A stretch of 64,000 nucleotides of DNA from positions 1-64,000 of the forward strand of contig NZ_WKKH01000005.1 in the NCBI RefSeq assembly GCF_009674725.1, written 5' to 3'. The DNA is from Pedobacter petrophilus. Its GTDB lineage: Bacteria; Bacteroidota; Bacteroidia; Sphingobacteriales; Sphingobacteriaceae. Positions within the stretch are counted from its first letter, which is position 1. Each line of letters opens with the position of its first letter. The position numbers and the translations under genes are program-made. Below, piece after piece: positions 25,615 through 34,421 of the stretch. A model generated the notes under the pieces. It was not told where the DNA came from. It worked only from the letters and a program-made list of their open reading frames with translations, and ran no database searches.

Positions 25615-27423
25615 ATGAAACTACCCTCTTTACAGCATCTTTATCAAGGTTTAATAGCCGTAATTAAACGCTTTCCGGTTCAATGTATATTCATCATCAT
25701 AGCAACAAGCTGCTGGGCTTTCTATGTTAATATTGATAATTACGACAATGATTCCAATCATTATCGGCTTTTGAACTTATTGGTTAAAGCGATTTTTATC
25801 AGTAACCTCGGCCTTGCACTTACCTTGGCTTTAGATCTATTGGCCGAAAAAAAACAGTTTAAGCTGCAAAAAAAGTGGTTGATCAGAACGCTCGCAGTTT
25901 TATTCTGCATTTTACTTTTCTTTTTGTTCGATCTGAACAACAACTTTTCTGATCAGTTGCGGATTGCTTTACTGGCTTTTGCGTTTCATTTATTCGTGGC
26001 CTTTTCTCCCTTTATGGATCAAGGCCACATTAATGGTTTCTGGCAATTCAACAAGGTTTTATTCCTGCGCTTTCTTACGGCTGCACTTTATTCTGCTGTT
26101 TTATACGGAGGTTTATCTATTGCACTTGTAGCTATTGATGGCTTATTTAATGTTAATATTCGCTGGCAGATTTACTTAACGGTTTTTGCAATAATAGCAG
26201 GCGGTTTCAGTCCGGTTTTCTTTCTGGCCGGTGTACCCCGAAACTTTCAACAGTTAGATGAAGATGTATCTTACCCAAAGGGATTAAAGATTTTTACGCA
26301 GTTTGTGCTCATTCCGTTAATGACCATTTACCTTGCCATTTTACTGTTTTACGAAATCAAAATCATCATCAGCTGGTCGCTGCCAAAAGGCATGGTTTCC
26401 AGTTTAATAATCGGCTACACCGTATTTGGAATCCTTTCTCTCCTCCTCATTTACCCAATGAAAGATAAGGAAGGCAATAGCTGGATAAAGCTTTTCTCGC
26501 GCTTCTTTTATACCATGCTGTTGCCGCTCATCGCACTGCTTTTATTGGCCGTTTGGAAAAGGGTTGGTCCGTATGGGATTACCGAAAGCCGGTATATCCT
26601 GATCATCATCGCCATTTGGCTTACCTGCATTACCGCATATTTTCTGTTCAGTAAGAAAGAGAATATTAAAGTAATCCCGATCAGCCTCGCAATTATAACG
26701 CTTCTCGCTGTTTATGGCCCGCAAAGTGCAAGTGGCCTTTCCGGATATTCTCAGTTAAGCAGGCTGAAGACAATATTCAATTCAAAATCAACTGAAGCCC
26801 TGGAAGAGAAGCCAATGATCATCAGGTACCTGGTGTCGAGACATGGTTTGAGTGTTTTGCAGGGTTTTACTAAAAAAGATTTAGGGCGTATAGAAGAAGC
26901 CATCAATATCAAATACTTTCGCCGGTATGCAAGGGAAGAAGCGGCAATAGACTCTGCCTTTTCTATTTTGAAGGTTAGCAGTGAACAAAGTGTTAATAGT
27001 AGTTCTGAATATTCATTTACTAATTCAAATCACGAATTTTACGATATCAAGGGTTATGACTACTTCATGAATATCAACAGCTATGAGGATGTGCAGAAGG
27101 TTTTGGAAGGCGTAAAAATAAAAGTTGATCGCAGGAGTGATAATGATATCGTTGTTATTAATCTGGGAGATACCGAGAAAATTACGGTTGACATTGCCGA
27201 AATTTTTGATCGTGCTGTGGCCCAGGCCGACCAAGAAAAATTAAAACCTGCAAAAAATACAAGGGAATTCTTTGTCCCTGAAAAGGAGTTCTCCTTTTCT
27301 AAAACTGTTAATCATTATCAATTTACCTACGTAATCGAAAGTATCCGCGGCTATAAAAGCAGGGGTAACACAAAGGGTGGATGGTTCAATGTAGAAGCCC
27401 ATTTGCTGATTAGGAAATTATAA
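25615..27423 (+). CDS. DUF4153 multi-pass membrane protein
   Basis: This 602-residue inner-membrane protein has about ten to eleven hydrophobic helices in residues 15-375, then a soluble C-terminal part (about 390-602) with no helices. The arrangement and length fit DUF4153 proteins, whose function is unknown. It is transcribed alone, divergent from the beta-barrel gene and convergent with the ALDH gene. I cannot assign a substrate or pathway. Confidence 0.75.
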   Translation: MKLPSLQHLYQGLIAVIKRFPVQCIFIIIATSCWAFYVNIDNYDNDSNHYRLLNLLVKAIFISNLGLALTLALDLLAEKKQFKLQKKWLIRTLAVLFCILLFFLFDLNNNFSDQLRIALLAFAFHLFVAFSPFMDQGHINGFWQFNKVLFLRFLTAALYSAVLYGGLSIALVAIDGLFNVNIRWQIYLTVFAIIAGGFSPVFFLAGVPRNFQQLDEDVSYPKGLKIFTQFVLIPLMTIYLAILLFYEIKIIISWSLPKGMVSSLIIGYTVFGILSLLLIYPMKDKEGNSWIKLFSRFFYTMLLPLIALLLLAVWKRVGPYGITESRYILIIIAIWLTCITAYFLFSKKENIKVIPISLAIITLLAVYGPQSASGLSGYSQLSRLKTIFNSKSTEALEEKPMIIRYLVSRHGLSVLQGFTKKDLGRIEEAINIKYFRRYAREEAAIDSAFSILKVSSEQSVNSSSEYSFTNSNHEFYDIKGYDYFMNINSYEDVQKVLEGVKIKVDRRSDNDIVVINLGDTEKITVDIAEIFDRAVAQADQEKLKPAKNTREFFVPEKEFSFSKTVNHYQFTYVIESIRGYKSRGNTKGGWFNVEAHLLIRKL

Positions 27424-27537
27424 TTTAAAAAAGCAAGCTAGCGCCCAGGAGCAATTTCATATGATTTACTGTTCTTTATATAAAGAGTAACTTCGTATTT
27501 ATTGAAGTAGGAATCCAGCGACCAATTCATCGTTCCT

Positions 27538-27623
27538 CCGTCATGGCGAGGCGGCTTTTTCAGCCAACGAAGCAATCTCTCTTACCAAATAGATTGCTTC
27601 GTCGTACCTCCTCGCCATGACGG
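27538..27623. repeat. REP-like palindrome (CGTCATGGCGAG...GAAGCAATCT)
   Basis: Outer arms CCGTCATGGCGAGG (27538-27551) and CCTCGCCATGACGG (27610-27623) are perfect, as are inner arms ACGAAGCAATCT (27567-27578) and AGATTGCTTCGT (27591-27602). From memory, sequences of the CGTCATTGCGAG...GAAGCAATC kind recur between genes in many bacterial genomes. A decayed relative lies at 278-310 and another at 41124-41193. Confidence 0.85.
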
Positions 27624-27660
27624 AATTTCGAGATAGCAAGGGAATCTGGCATCACAATCC

Positions 27661-27714
27661 AAACCTCGCAGGTTTAGATTGTCTGATAAACAACTTTTAA
27701 AACCTGCGAGGTTT
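27661..27714. repeat. Palindromic repeat AAACCTCGCAGGTTT, possible terminator
   Basis: AAACCTCGCAGGTTT (27661-27675) pairs perfectly with AAACCTGCGAGGTTT (27700-27714). Each arm is itself nearly palindromic. It lies 14 bases past the ALDH stop on the minus strand, so it probably serves as that gene's 3' hairpin. Confidence 0.75.
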
Positions 27715-27728
27715 AGAAAAAAAACTTC

Positions 27729-29270
27729 CTACAAATCAAATTTAATGCCCTGCGCCAATGGCAAAGTATTCGAATAATTAATCGTGTTGGTTTGCCTGCG
27801 CATGTACGCTCTCCAGGCATCAGATCCACTTTCCCTTCCTCCGCCAGTTTCTTTTTCACCCCCAAATGCGCCACCGATTTCGGCTCCTGATGTACCGATG
27901 TTTACATTGGCAATACCACAATCAGAGCCCTTGGCCGATAAAAATAATTCTGCCTCTCTCAAATTTAAAGTCATAATTGCCGATGATAAACCCTGTGGCA
28001 CACCGTTTTGCAAAGCAATCGCTTCATCTAAGGTTTTATATTTAATAAGGTATAAAATGGGCGCAAAGGTTTCATGCTGCACAATTTTGAAATCGTTTTT
28101 TACTTCCGCAATACAGGGTTTTACATAATAGCCACTGCTGTAATGATCGCCAGTTAATACACCACCTTCAACCACAAAATTCCCACCTTCTGTTTTACAC
28201 TTTTGTATCGAATCTAAATAGGCTGTAACTGCATCTTTGTCAATCAGCGGTCCGACATGATTATTTTGATCCAATGGATCTCCAATGCGTAACTGATCAT
28301 AAGCTTTCACCAGTTTTTCTTTAAAAACATCGTAAACACTTTCCTGAATAATCAGCCTTCTGGTAGAGGTACACCTTTGACCAGCCGTACCAACAGCACC
28401 GAAAACAGCCCCGATTAAACTCATATCCAAATCGGCATGTTCTGAAATAATAATTGCATTATTGCCACCTAATTCCAGCAGCGTTTTACCCAGGCGGGCG
28501 CCCACTGTCGCAGCAACTTCCTTTCCCATCCGTGTAGAACCGGTTGCAGAAATCAATGGCACGCGGCTATCATTGGTCATCACCTCTCCTACTGTCCTAT
28601 CGCCTAAAATTAAGCTGCAAACACCTTCTGCTACCTCATTCTCTTTTAAAACCTGTGCGATAATATGTTGACAAGCAACTGCCGTTAACGGTGTCTTTTC
28701 TGATGGTTTCCAGATGCAAACATTCCCACAAACCAAAGCTAAGGCTGCATTCCAGCTCCAAACTGCTACCGGAAAATTAAATGCAGAAATAATCCCCACT
28801 ATCCCCAACGGATGCCACTGCTCGTACATCCGGTGATTCGGGCGTTCGCTATGCATGGTTAAGCCATATAACTGGCGCGATAAACCCACCGCAAAATCGC
28901 AGATATCAATCATTTCCTGCACCTCACCAAAACCCTCCTGCAGGCTTTTCCCCATTTCATAAGAAACCAAGGTACCTAAAGCCTCTTTATTTGCCCGTAA
29001 AGCATCGCCGAATTGCCTCACAATATCACCACGTTTTGGTGCCGGCACTGTTCGCCAATCTGCAAATGCAACTTGCGCAGTTTCTATAACCTGTTGATAA
29101 TCTCCGGTAGTGGCCACCTTTGTTGAAGCAATCAGTTTTCCATCAACCGGAGAAAAACTTTCCAGCGATTCGGCATTTGCATCACCGCCCCAGCTACTTC
29201 CTGTGCTGAAAGCTGCATTATTGGCTTTTACACCTAACTGATCCAAAATGGATTGAATATTTGTAGTCAT
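27729..29270 (-). CDS. Aldehyde dehydrogenase, ALDH7 type (aminoadipate-semialdehyde dehydrogenase-like)
   Basis: This 513-residue NAD-dependent dehydrogenase has the catalytic Cys300 in GTAGQRCTS, general base Glu266 in LELGGNN, and the NAD-site motif FNFPVAVW (165-172). Length and motifs fit the ALDH7/AmaB branch, which oxidises alpha-aminoadipic semialdehyde in lysine breakdown and also protects against lipid aldehydes. It is a single gene between a DUF4153 gene and an M1 peptidase gene, with no lysine-catabolic partner nearby. The substrate is therefore inferred only from family. Confidence 0.87.
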   Translation of the reverse strand: MTTNIQSILDQLGVKANNAAFSTGSSWGGDANAESLESFSPVDGKLIASTKVATTGDYQQVIETAQVAFADWRTVPAPKRGDIVRQFGDALRANKEALGTLVSYEMGKSLQEGFGEVQEMIDICDFAVGLSRQLYGLTMHSERPNHRMYEQWHPLGIVGIISAFNFPVAVWSWNAALALVCGNVCIWKPSEKTPLTAVACQHIIAQVLKENEVAEGVCSLILGDRTVGEVMTNDSRVPLISATGSTRMGKEVAATVGARLGKTLLELGGNNAIIISEHADLDMSLIGAVFGAVGTAGQRCTSTRRLIIQESVYDVFKEKLVKAYDQLRIGDPLDQNNHVGPLIDKDAVTAYLDSIQKCKTEGGNFVVEGGVLTGDHYSSGYYVKPCIAEVKNDFKIVQHETFAPILYLIKYKTLDEAIALQNGVPQGLSSAIMTLNLREAELFLSAKGSDCGIANVNIGTSGAEIGGAFGGEKETGGGRESGSDAWRAYMRRQTNTINYSNTLPLAQGIKFDL

Positions 29271-29392
29271 ATATCTAACGATTTACACAAAAAAACAAAA
29301 AATTAAGGGAAAGCGGGTACATTTGAGTCGTTACTTTATCACAATAATTTAGATGTTGTTTTAAACCTAACTGACTTACATAATCATAGAAA

Positions 29393-31903
29393 ATGAATAA
29401 AAAATTCCTCACCTGTAGCGCCTTATTGCTTTCCCTTTTTGTGGTTAGCCATGTTTCGGCTCAGGAAAAACCTGCAGAAAAATCTCCGGACTTATCTGTT
29501 TATCGCGTTACGCCAACCAAAGTGAATGATTTAGTTCATACCAAACTTGATGTATCGTTTGATTACGCCAAGCGCTATTTAAACGGAAAAGAATGGGTAA
29601 CCCTTAAACCGCACTTCTACCCGACAGATTCTTTAACGCTTGATGCCCAGGGGATGGATATCAAAACCGTTGCGTTAGCTGGTGCAAAAGGAAATACTCC
29701 TTTGAAATATGTGTACAACGACAATAAGTTGTTTATCACCTTAAATAAAAAATACACCAACACCGAAAAGTATACGGTTTACATTGCTTATACGGCAAAG
29801 CCGGATGAATTAAAAGTAAAGGGTAGTGCCGCAATTACGGATGCAAAAGGCTTGTATTTTATCAATCCGGATGGAACAGATAAAGATAAACCCACCCAAA
29901 TCTGGACGCAAGGGGAAACGGAATCTTCTTCGGCATGGTTTCCAACAATTGACAAACCAGATCAAAAAACCACGCAGGAAATTTCGATGACGGTTAAATC
30001 TAAATACACAACTTTATCCAACGGTAAATTAGTGAGCCAGAAACCAAACGCCGATGGTACCAGAACTGATACCTGGAAAATGGAATTACCGCATTCGCCT
30101 TATTTGTTTATGATGGCTATTGGCGATTTCAAAATCACAAAAGACACTTATAAAGGCAAAGAAGTAAATTATTACCTCGAGCCGAAATTCGCACCCTACG
30201 CTAAACAGATTTTCGGTAAAACACCAGAAATGATGAAGTTTTACAGTGAAACGTTGGGCCTGGATTATCCCTGGAACAAATACGCGCAGGTAGTGGCCAG
30301 AGATTATGTTTCCGGCGCAATGGAAAATACCACGGCAACATTACATGGAGAACAGATTCAAAAAACAGACCGTGAATTGTTAGATGGCAACGAAGAAGGG
30401 ACCATCGCGCATGAGCTTTTTCACCAATGGTTTGGCGATTATGTTACGGCAGAATCATGGTCTAACTTAACCATGAACGAATCTTTTGCCACCTTTGGCG
30501 AAATCATCTGGCACGGCCATGACGCTGGAAAAGAGGCTGAAGATAAATCGCGCTACGAGAAACTACAATCCTATATCAGTTCTACAAAAAATGGCGAAAG
30601 TCCGGTTTTGGCTCGTTTTCATTATGGAGATAAAGAAGACATGTTCGATAATGTGAGTTATGCCAAAGGATCGGTGATTTTATATGCATTGAAAAACCAA
30701 ATGGGCGATGCTGCTTTTTATAAATCACTCAACAAATATTTAACTACCAATGCTTTTAAAAATGGCGAAACGCATCAGCTGCGCTTAGCAATGGAAGATA
30801 TTACTGGTAAAGACTGGAGCCCATATTTTAACCAATGGTACTATAATGGCGGTCACCCGATTTTAGCTGTAGATTATGGCTATTCAGGTGGAAAGGCCAC
30901 CATTAAAGTAAAACAGACCCAGGATTCGGCAGTACAAACATTCACTTTACCTGTTAAAATTGACATTTACTTCGGTGGAAAGAAAATCAGTAAAGAAATA
31001 CTAATCAATAGCCGCGAACAAACTTTTTCTTTTGAGGTAAGTACTAAACCCGATTTAATTGATTTCGATGTAGATAAGATTATCGTAGGTGAGTTGAACG
31101 ACAATAAAGTTGCCGAGAACTATTATTTCCAATACAAAAATGCACCAACTTATGCCAACAGAATTGAGGCTTTGCAATTCATTATGCAGAGTAAGGCAAA
31201 AAGCGGTCAACAGATTTTATTGGCAGGCTTAAAAGATCCTTCAGGAGATTTACGTGCATTAAGTATTGATGGATTAAACCTGGAAGATGCACAAATTAAA
31301 GCAGCTGCAATCCCTGTTTTACTTCAATTAGCGAAAACAGACCAGGATACGGAAGTAAGATCTGCAGCAATTTCTAAGTTAGCAGAAACCGGCGACCAGG
31401 CCTATAAAAGTTTATTAATAGCAAGTACCAAAGACAGGTCTTATCGTGTAATTGCAGCGGGAATTAGCGGACTTGCAAAACTTGCACCGCAAGAAAGCTT
31501 AACTGCTTTAGCTGCTTTGGATGAGGACACTAAAAATCATATTGCCCCATCAATCGCTACGCTTTACATCAGCGACCCGAAAGATGAGCACCAGGAATTT
31601 TATGCCAATATTACCAATAAAGGAACCCGGAATGAAGTTTTTGCAGTGATTGGTCAGTACTTTCAATACCTGCGGGCTAACACTAACCCAGCTGTAACGG
31701 AAAAAGGCTTACAAAATATTAGCAATGTAATTGAAAGGTTAAAATTGCAGGCTTATTTAAACAAGCAACTCTCCACTGCTTATGAAGCAACCGCAGAAGG
31801 CAAATCTACACAAGCCAACTCCGCAAGTGGGGAAGCAAAAACAAACCTGAACAAACAGGCAGCGTTATTTAAAAAAGCAGCTGCAGTTTTAGGGAAAGAA
31901 TAA
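29393..31903 (+). CDS. M1 family metalloaminopeptidase with C-terminal HEAT-like repeats
   Basis: This 836-residue secreted peptidase has a signal peptide ending near VSAQ (21-24). The exopeptidase motif GAMEN (308-312) and the zinc site HELFH (340-344) with Glu363, exactly 18 residues on, are intact. An N-terminal beta domain precedes the catalytic region. Residues about 590-760 look like HEAT-type helical repeats (LRALSIDGL, VRSAAISKLAE). It likely trims N-terminal residues from peptides in the periplasm. It is transcribed alone and ends at a strong hairpin. Confidence 0.93.
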   Translation: MNKKFLTCSALLLSLFVVSHVSAQEKPAEKSPDLSVYRVTPTKVNDLVHTKLDVSFDYAKRYLNGKEWVTLKPHFYPTDSLTLDAQGMDIKTVALAGAKGNTPLKYVYNDNKLFITLNKKYTNTEKYTVYIAYTAKPDELKVKGSAAITDAKGLYFINPDGTDKDKPTQIWTQGETESSSAWFPTIDKPDQKTTQEISMTVKSKYTTLSNGKLVSQKPNADGTRTDTWKMELPHSPYLFMMAIGDFKITKDTYKGKEVNYYLEPKFAPYAKQIFGKTPEMMKFYSETLGLDYPWNKYAQVVARDYVSGAMENTTATLHGEQIQKTDRELLDGNEEGTIAHELFHQWFGDYVTAESWSNLTMNESFATFGEIIWHGHDAGKEAEDKSRYEKLQSYISSTKNGESPVLARFHYGDKEDMFDNVSYAKGSVILYALKNQMGDAAFYKSLNKYLTTNAFKNGETHQLRLAMEDITGKDWSPYFNQWYYNGGHPILAVDYGYSGGKATIKVKQTQDSAVQTFTLPVKIDIYFGGKKISKEILINSREQTFSFEVSTKPDLIDFDVDKIIVGELNDNKVAENYYFQYKNAPTYANRIEALQFIMQSKAKSGQQILLAGLKDPSGDLRALSIDGLNLEDAQIKAAAIPVLLQLAKTDQDTEVRSAAISKLAETGDQAYKSLLIASTKDRSYRVIAAGISGLAKLAPQESLTALAALDEDTKNHIAPSIATLYISDPKDEHQEFYANITNKGTRNEVFAVIGQYFQYLRANTNPAVTEKGLQNISNVIERLKLQAYLNKQLSTAYEATAEGKSTQANSASGEAKTNLNKQAALFKKAAAVLGKE

Positions 31904-31930
31904 GGTCAAGACCATAAAAGAATATCATTT

Positions 31931-31967
31931 AACAAGAAAAGCCCTGCATTGCGGGGCTTTTCTTGTT
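31931..31967. terminator. Bidirectional terminator
   Basis: AACAAGAAAAGCCC (31931-31944) pairs perfectly with GGGCTTTTCTTGTT (31954-31967) around a 9-base loop. The flanking A and T runs make it usable from both the M1 peptidase gene and the convergent DUF1735 operon. Confidence 0.9.
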
Positions 31968-31991
31968 AATGTTACCTCTTAATAATTATAA

Positions 31992-32888
31992 TTATCTCGG
32001 CGATACATACGTTAAGGTATCGGTTGCCGCTCTGCTCACTGGGCTTGCGCCCCACTTAAAGGAAAGATAGAAAGTTTTGGTTGCCGGGTCATAACGATTA
32101 TCATAAGCAGGATCATTTGCTAAACCTAGATTTGCGGTACTTTTCATGGTTACTTTATTCGTTGTAGGATTAACATTGATAGTTAAACCATCAATACCGC
32201 CTGCACCACCACCATCAGCCCAAATTTGAGCAAAATTGACAGCATTAGCACCATTACTTGGTAAATCTTTACTTAAACCTTTATAGAACCCGGTTAAACC
32301 GCCAGTATCACCTTCTCTAAAAACATATCCTTTTAAGCTATATTTTCCATCATACTTGTTTCTAACCGCAACCTTAATTACCACCGAACCAAACTTTTTG
32401 CTGATTACTTCTCCTGATGCATCTTTAATGGTTACCGGAAGACCATAGGATATTGCCGGATCAAGGAGTGTACTTATAAACTTTACAGGAACCTGTACCC
32501 GGCGGGTGTTGGCCGGAATGGTAATGCTTACAGGCATGGTAAAAGCGTTGCCTGGCACTATCGTTAACGCCGGATCTGAAGCATGTGCCGCATTATATGT
32601 AGCGAGTGCCGATGGATCAATAGACAATGTTACCTTGATATCAGTAGGTTTTGTAGTTGATGCAGCGTAATTAATATAAAAAAGATAATCGCTGGGTGCA
32701 TCTTGCTGAATCAGTGAAGTAGTTAAGGAATTTACACTACCATCACCAACTGGTGAGCCAACCGGAATTTCTACAACAGGTGTTGTGGCAGAAAAATCTG
32801 GCTGTTCATTTTTATTTTTTAAGCAAGAAGATAGGCTTATTACGCAAAGCGCAGCAATTAAGCCTGTTAATATATTTTTATTTTTCAT
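31992..32888 (-). CDS. DUF1735-domain lipoprotein of a SusCD locus
   Basis: This 298-residue exported lipoprotein has a lipobox LSSC with Cys22. A DUF1735-type beta-sandwich domain follows (about 45-170: TLSIDPSALATYN, ITIPANTRRVQVPV), then a C-terminal beta domain. In Bacteroidetes such proteins take the third place in SusC-SusD operons and act as surface glycan-binding or related proteins. I chose the start at 32888 because it gives a proper lipoprotein signal; the upstream frame overlaps the SusD gene. No catalytic residues are recognisable. Confidence 0.8.
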   Translation of the reverse strand: MKNKNILTGLIAALCVISLSSCLKNKNEQPDFSATTPVVEIPVGSPVGDGSVNSLTTSLIQQDAPSDYLFYINYAASTTKPTDIKVTLSIDPSALATYNAAHASDPALTIVPGNAFTMPVSITIPANTRRVQVPVKFISTLLDPAISYGLPVTIKDASGEVISKKFGSVVIKVAVRNKYDGKYSLKGYVFREGDTGGLTGFYKGLSKDLPSNGANAVNFAQIWADGGGAGGIDGLTINVNPTTNKVTMKSTANLGLANDPAYDNRYDPATKTFYLSFKWGASPVSRAATDTLTYVSPR

Positions 32889-32901
32889 CTTTTTGTGATT
32901 A

Positions 32902-34404
32902 TTATTTAACATCCCAGAAAATTCTAGACGTAAATTGGTTGATTGTACCTTCTCCAATAACATTAGCCGAATTGGTATTATATTCCCTTTGCGGATACAA
33001 CATTCTTACCGGAATCTTTTTAGTGGTTACCGTAGAAGCAATGGAAATCGGCATATCTGCAGGTAACTCTAAACGTCTGTAATCCGTCCATGGTTCTATT
33101 GCATTGGTACCGTTCATTGCTGCCCATTTTTGTTTAATGATCAAAGCAATTTTATCCGCATTGGCAGACCATGTAGCAACAGTTTGATCGGCCAGGTAGG
33201 TTGTAGCTTCTGCCTCTGTTAAGCCAAGGTATACGAAGTTTGCAGTTACTGCTGCTTCATAAGCTGTTTGTGCAGAACCGCTGATATACCCCCTTTGAGC
33301 AGCTTCAGCCTGTAAAAACAAGCTTTCAAAATCAGTGATGATTGGCTGAGGCTGATCATATGATTTTAATACGCCCTTACCAATACTGGAAACGGTTACA
33401 ATGGTTTGATCAAAATTAACATCTTGCCCCCACACTAAACTCACATAGTTACTTCCTGCACCATCATTCACAGTATTGTATAGTCTGCCCAACCTTGGGT
33501 CGTCATTATCCTGAAGGAAATTTAAACCATAACTGCTGGCTAACATATAACCATGTGAAGCCGTTCTGGTTCCATCAACGCCATAACCGTACACCGCCCA
33601 AAATGGGTTTTGCTTACCTGCAGTGTTTAAATAGCCCGGGTTGTTAAATATGCCGTCTCCTTTTCCGATAAAACCTAAACCATTTGCCGTAATCTTTGCA
33701 ATCTCATCTTTAATGTACTGTTGTCTGCCAGGCATTTCAGATTGTCTCAATAGCAGTCTCAACTTTAAGGTATTGGCAAATTTACCCCATTTCTGTGCGT
33801 TTCCTTTGGCATAAATATCCGCAGCAGCATCAGCCGGGCTAATAGTTGCCGTTTTAAATAAGGTAGCTGCAGTATCAAGCTGTTTTGCTAAATCTTCATA
33901 AATATCCTGGGCCTTATCATATTTTGGGTTCAGGAAAAGAACTGATTTTGAAGCCTGTGTATAAGGCACATTACCATAGAAATCTACCAGATACTGATAA
34001 TCCCAGGCTTTCATGGTTTTAGCAACTGCTACGAAAAAATTCTGTCCGGCGGCTCTACTTTGTGTCTCTAAATAAGTGTAATCATTCAGGTTATCGTAAA
34101 GGTTAGCCCAAAGTACTGTAGAGCCACTCCAGTTGGTGGTAAAGTTATAGGAACGCTCTTCATACCAGCCAGAAACGCCGCCTGGTGTCATCCAGTAATT
34201 CATCCACAAGGCTGCAAAACTGTAAAAGATAGACCCACCAGTTGTATAAGCCGCGGTATTATTTAATGCACCGGTTAAAACCAAAGCTGGTTTAACTACT
34301 GTGGCATTATTTGGATTCTCGTTAATATCTAAAAAATCCTTTTTACAGGCACCTAACAATAATATTGCTGATACGGTAAACACATATATTAATTTCTTTT
34401 TCAT
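32902..34404 (-). CDS. SusD/RagB-like outer-membrane lipoprotein
   Basis: This 500-residue lipoprotein (lipobox LLGAC, Cys20; then KKDFLDINENPN) is of the SusD-like type 2 group. It sits on the cell surface over a SusC barrel and captures a nutrient. The helical TPR-like scaffold regions (AVAKTMKAWDYQYLVDFYGN around 125-145) are recognisable. It follows susC by 17 bases and precedes the DUF1735 gene by 13. The ligand cannot be told; type 2 members serve oligosaccharides or peptides. Confidence 0.93.
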   Translation of the reverse strand: MKKKLIYVFTVSAILLLGACKKDFLDINENPNNATVVKPALVLTGALNNTAAYTTGGSIFYSFAALWMNYWMTPGGVSGWYEERSYNFTTNWSGSTVLWANLYDNLNDYTYLETQSRAAGQNFFVAVAKTMKAWDYQYLVDFYGNVPYTQASKSVLFLNPKYDKAQDIYEDLAKQLDTAATLFKTATISPADAAADIYAKGNAQKWGKFANTLKLRLLLRQSEMPGRQQYIKDEIAKITANGLGFIGKGDGIFNNPGYLNTAGKQNPFWAVYGYGVDGTRTASHGYMLASSYGLNFLQDNDDPRLGRLYNTVNDGAGSNYVSLVWGQDVNFDQTIVTVSSIGKGVLKSYDQPQPIITDFESLFLQAEAAQRGYISGSAQTAYEAAVTANFVYLGLTEAEATTYLADQTVATWSANADKIALIIKQKWAAMNGTNAIEPWTDYRRLELPADMPISIASTVTTKKIPVRMLYPQREYNTNSANVIGEGTINQFTSRIFWDVK

Positions 34405-34421
34405 CTCTTATTCATTAATTG

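Larger units (their letters stand above)
27424..27728. other. Intergenic region with two palindromic repeats
   Basis: The 305-base gap between two convergent genes carries two palindromic elements back to back (27538-27623 and 27661-27714) and no gene. Either could end transcription from both sides. Confidence 0.75.

Noticed and set aside
32889..32963. Upstream extension of the DUF1735 lipoprotein
   Set aside because: It overlaps the end of the SusD gene and would bury the lipoprotein signal; the start at 32888 gives a proper lipobox.
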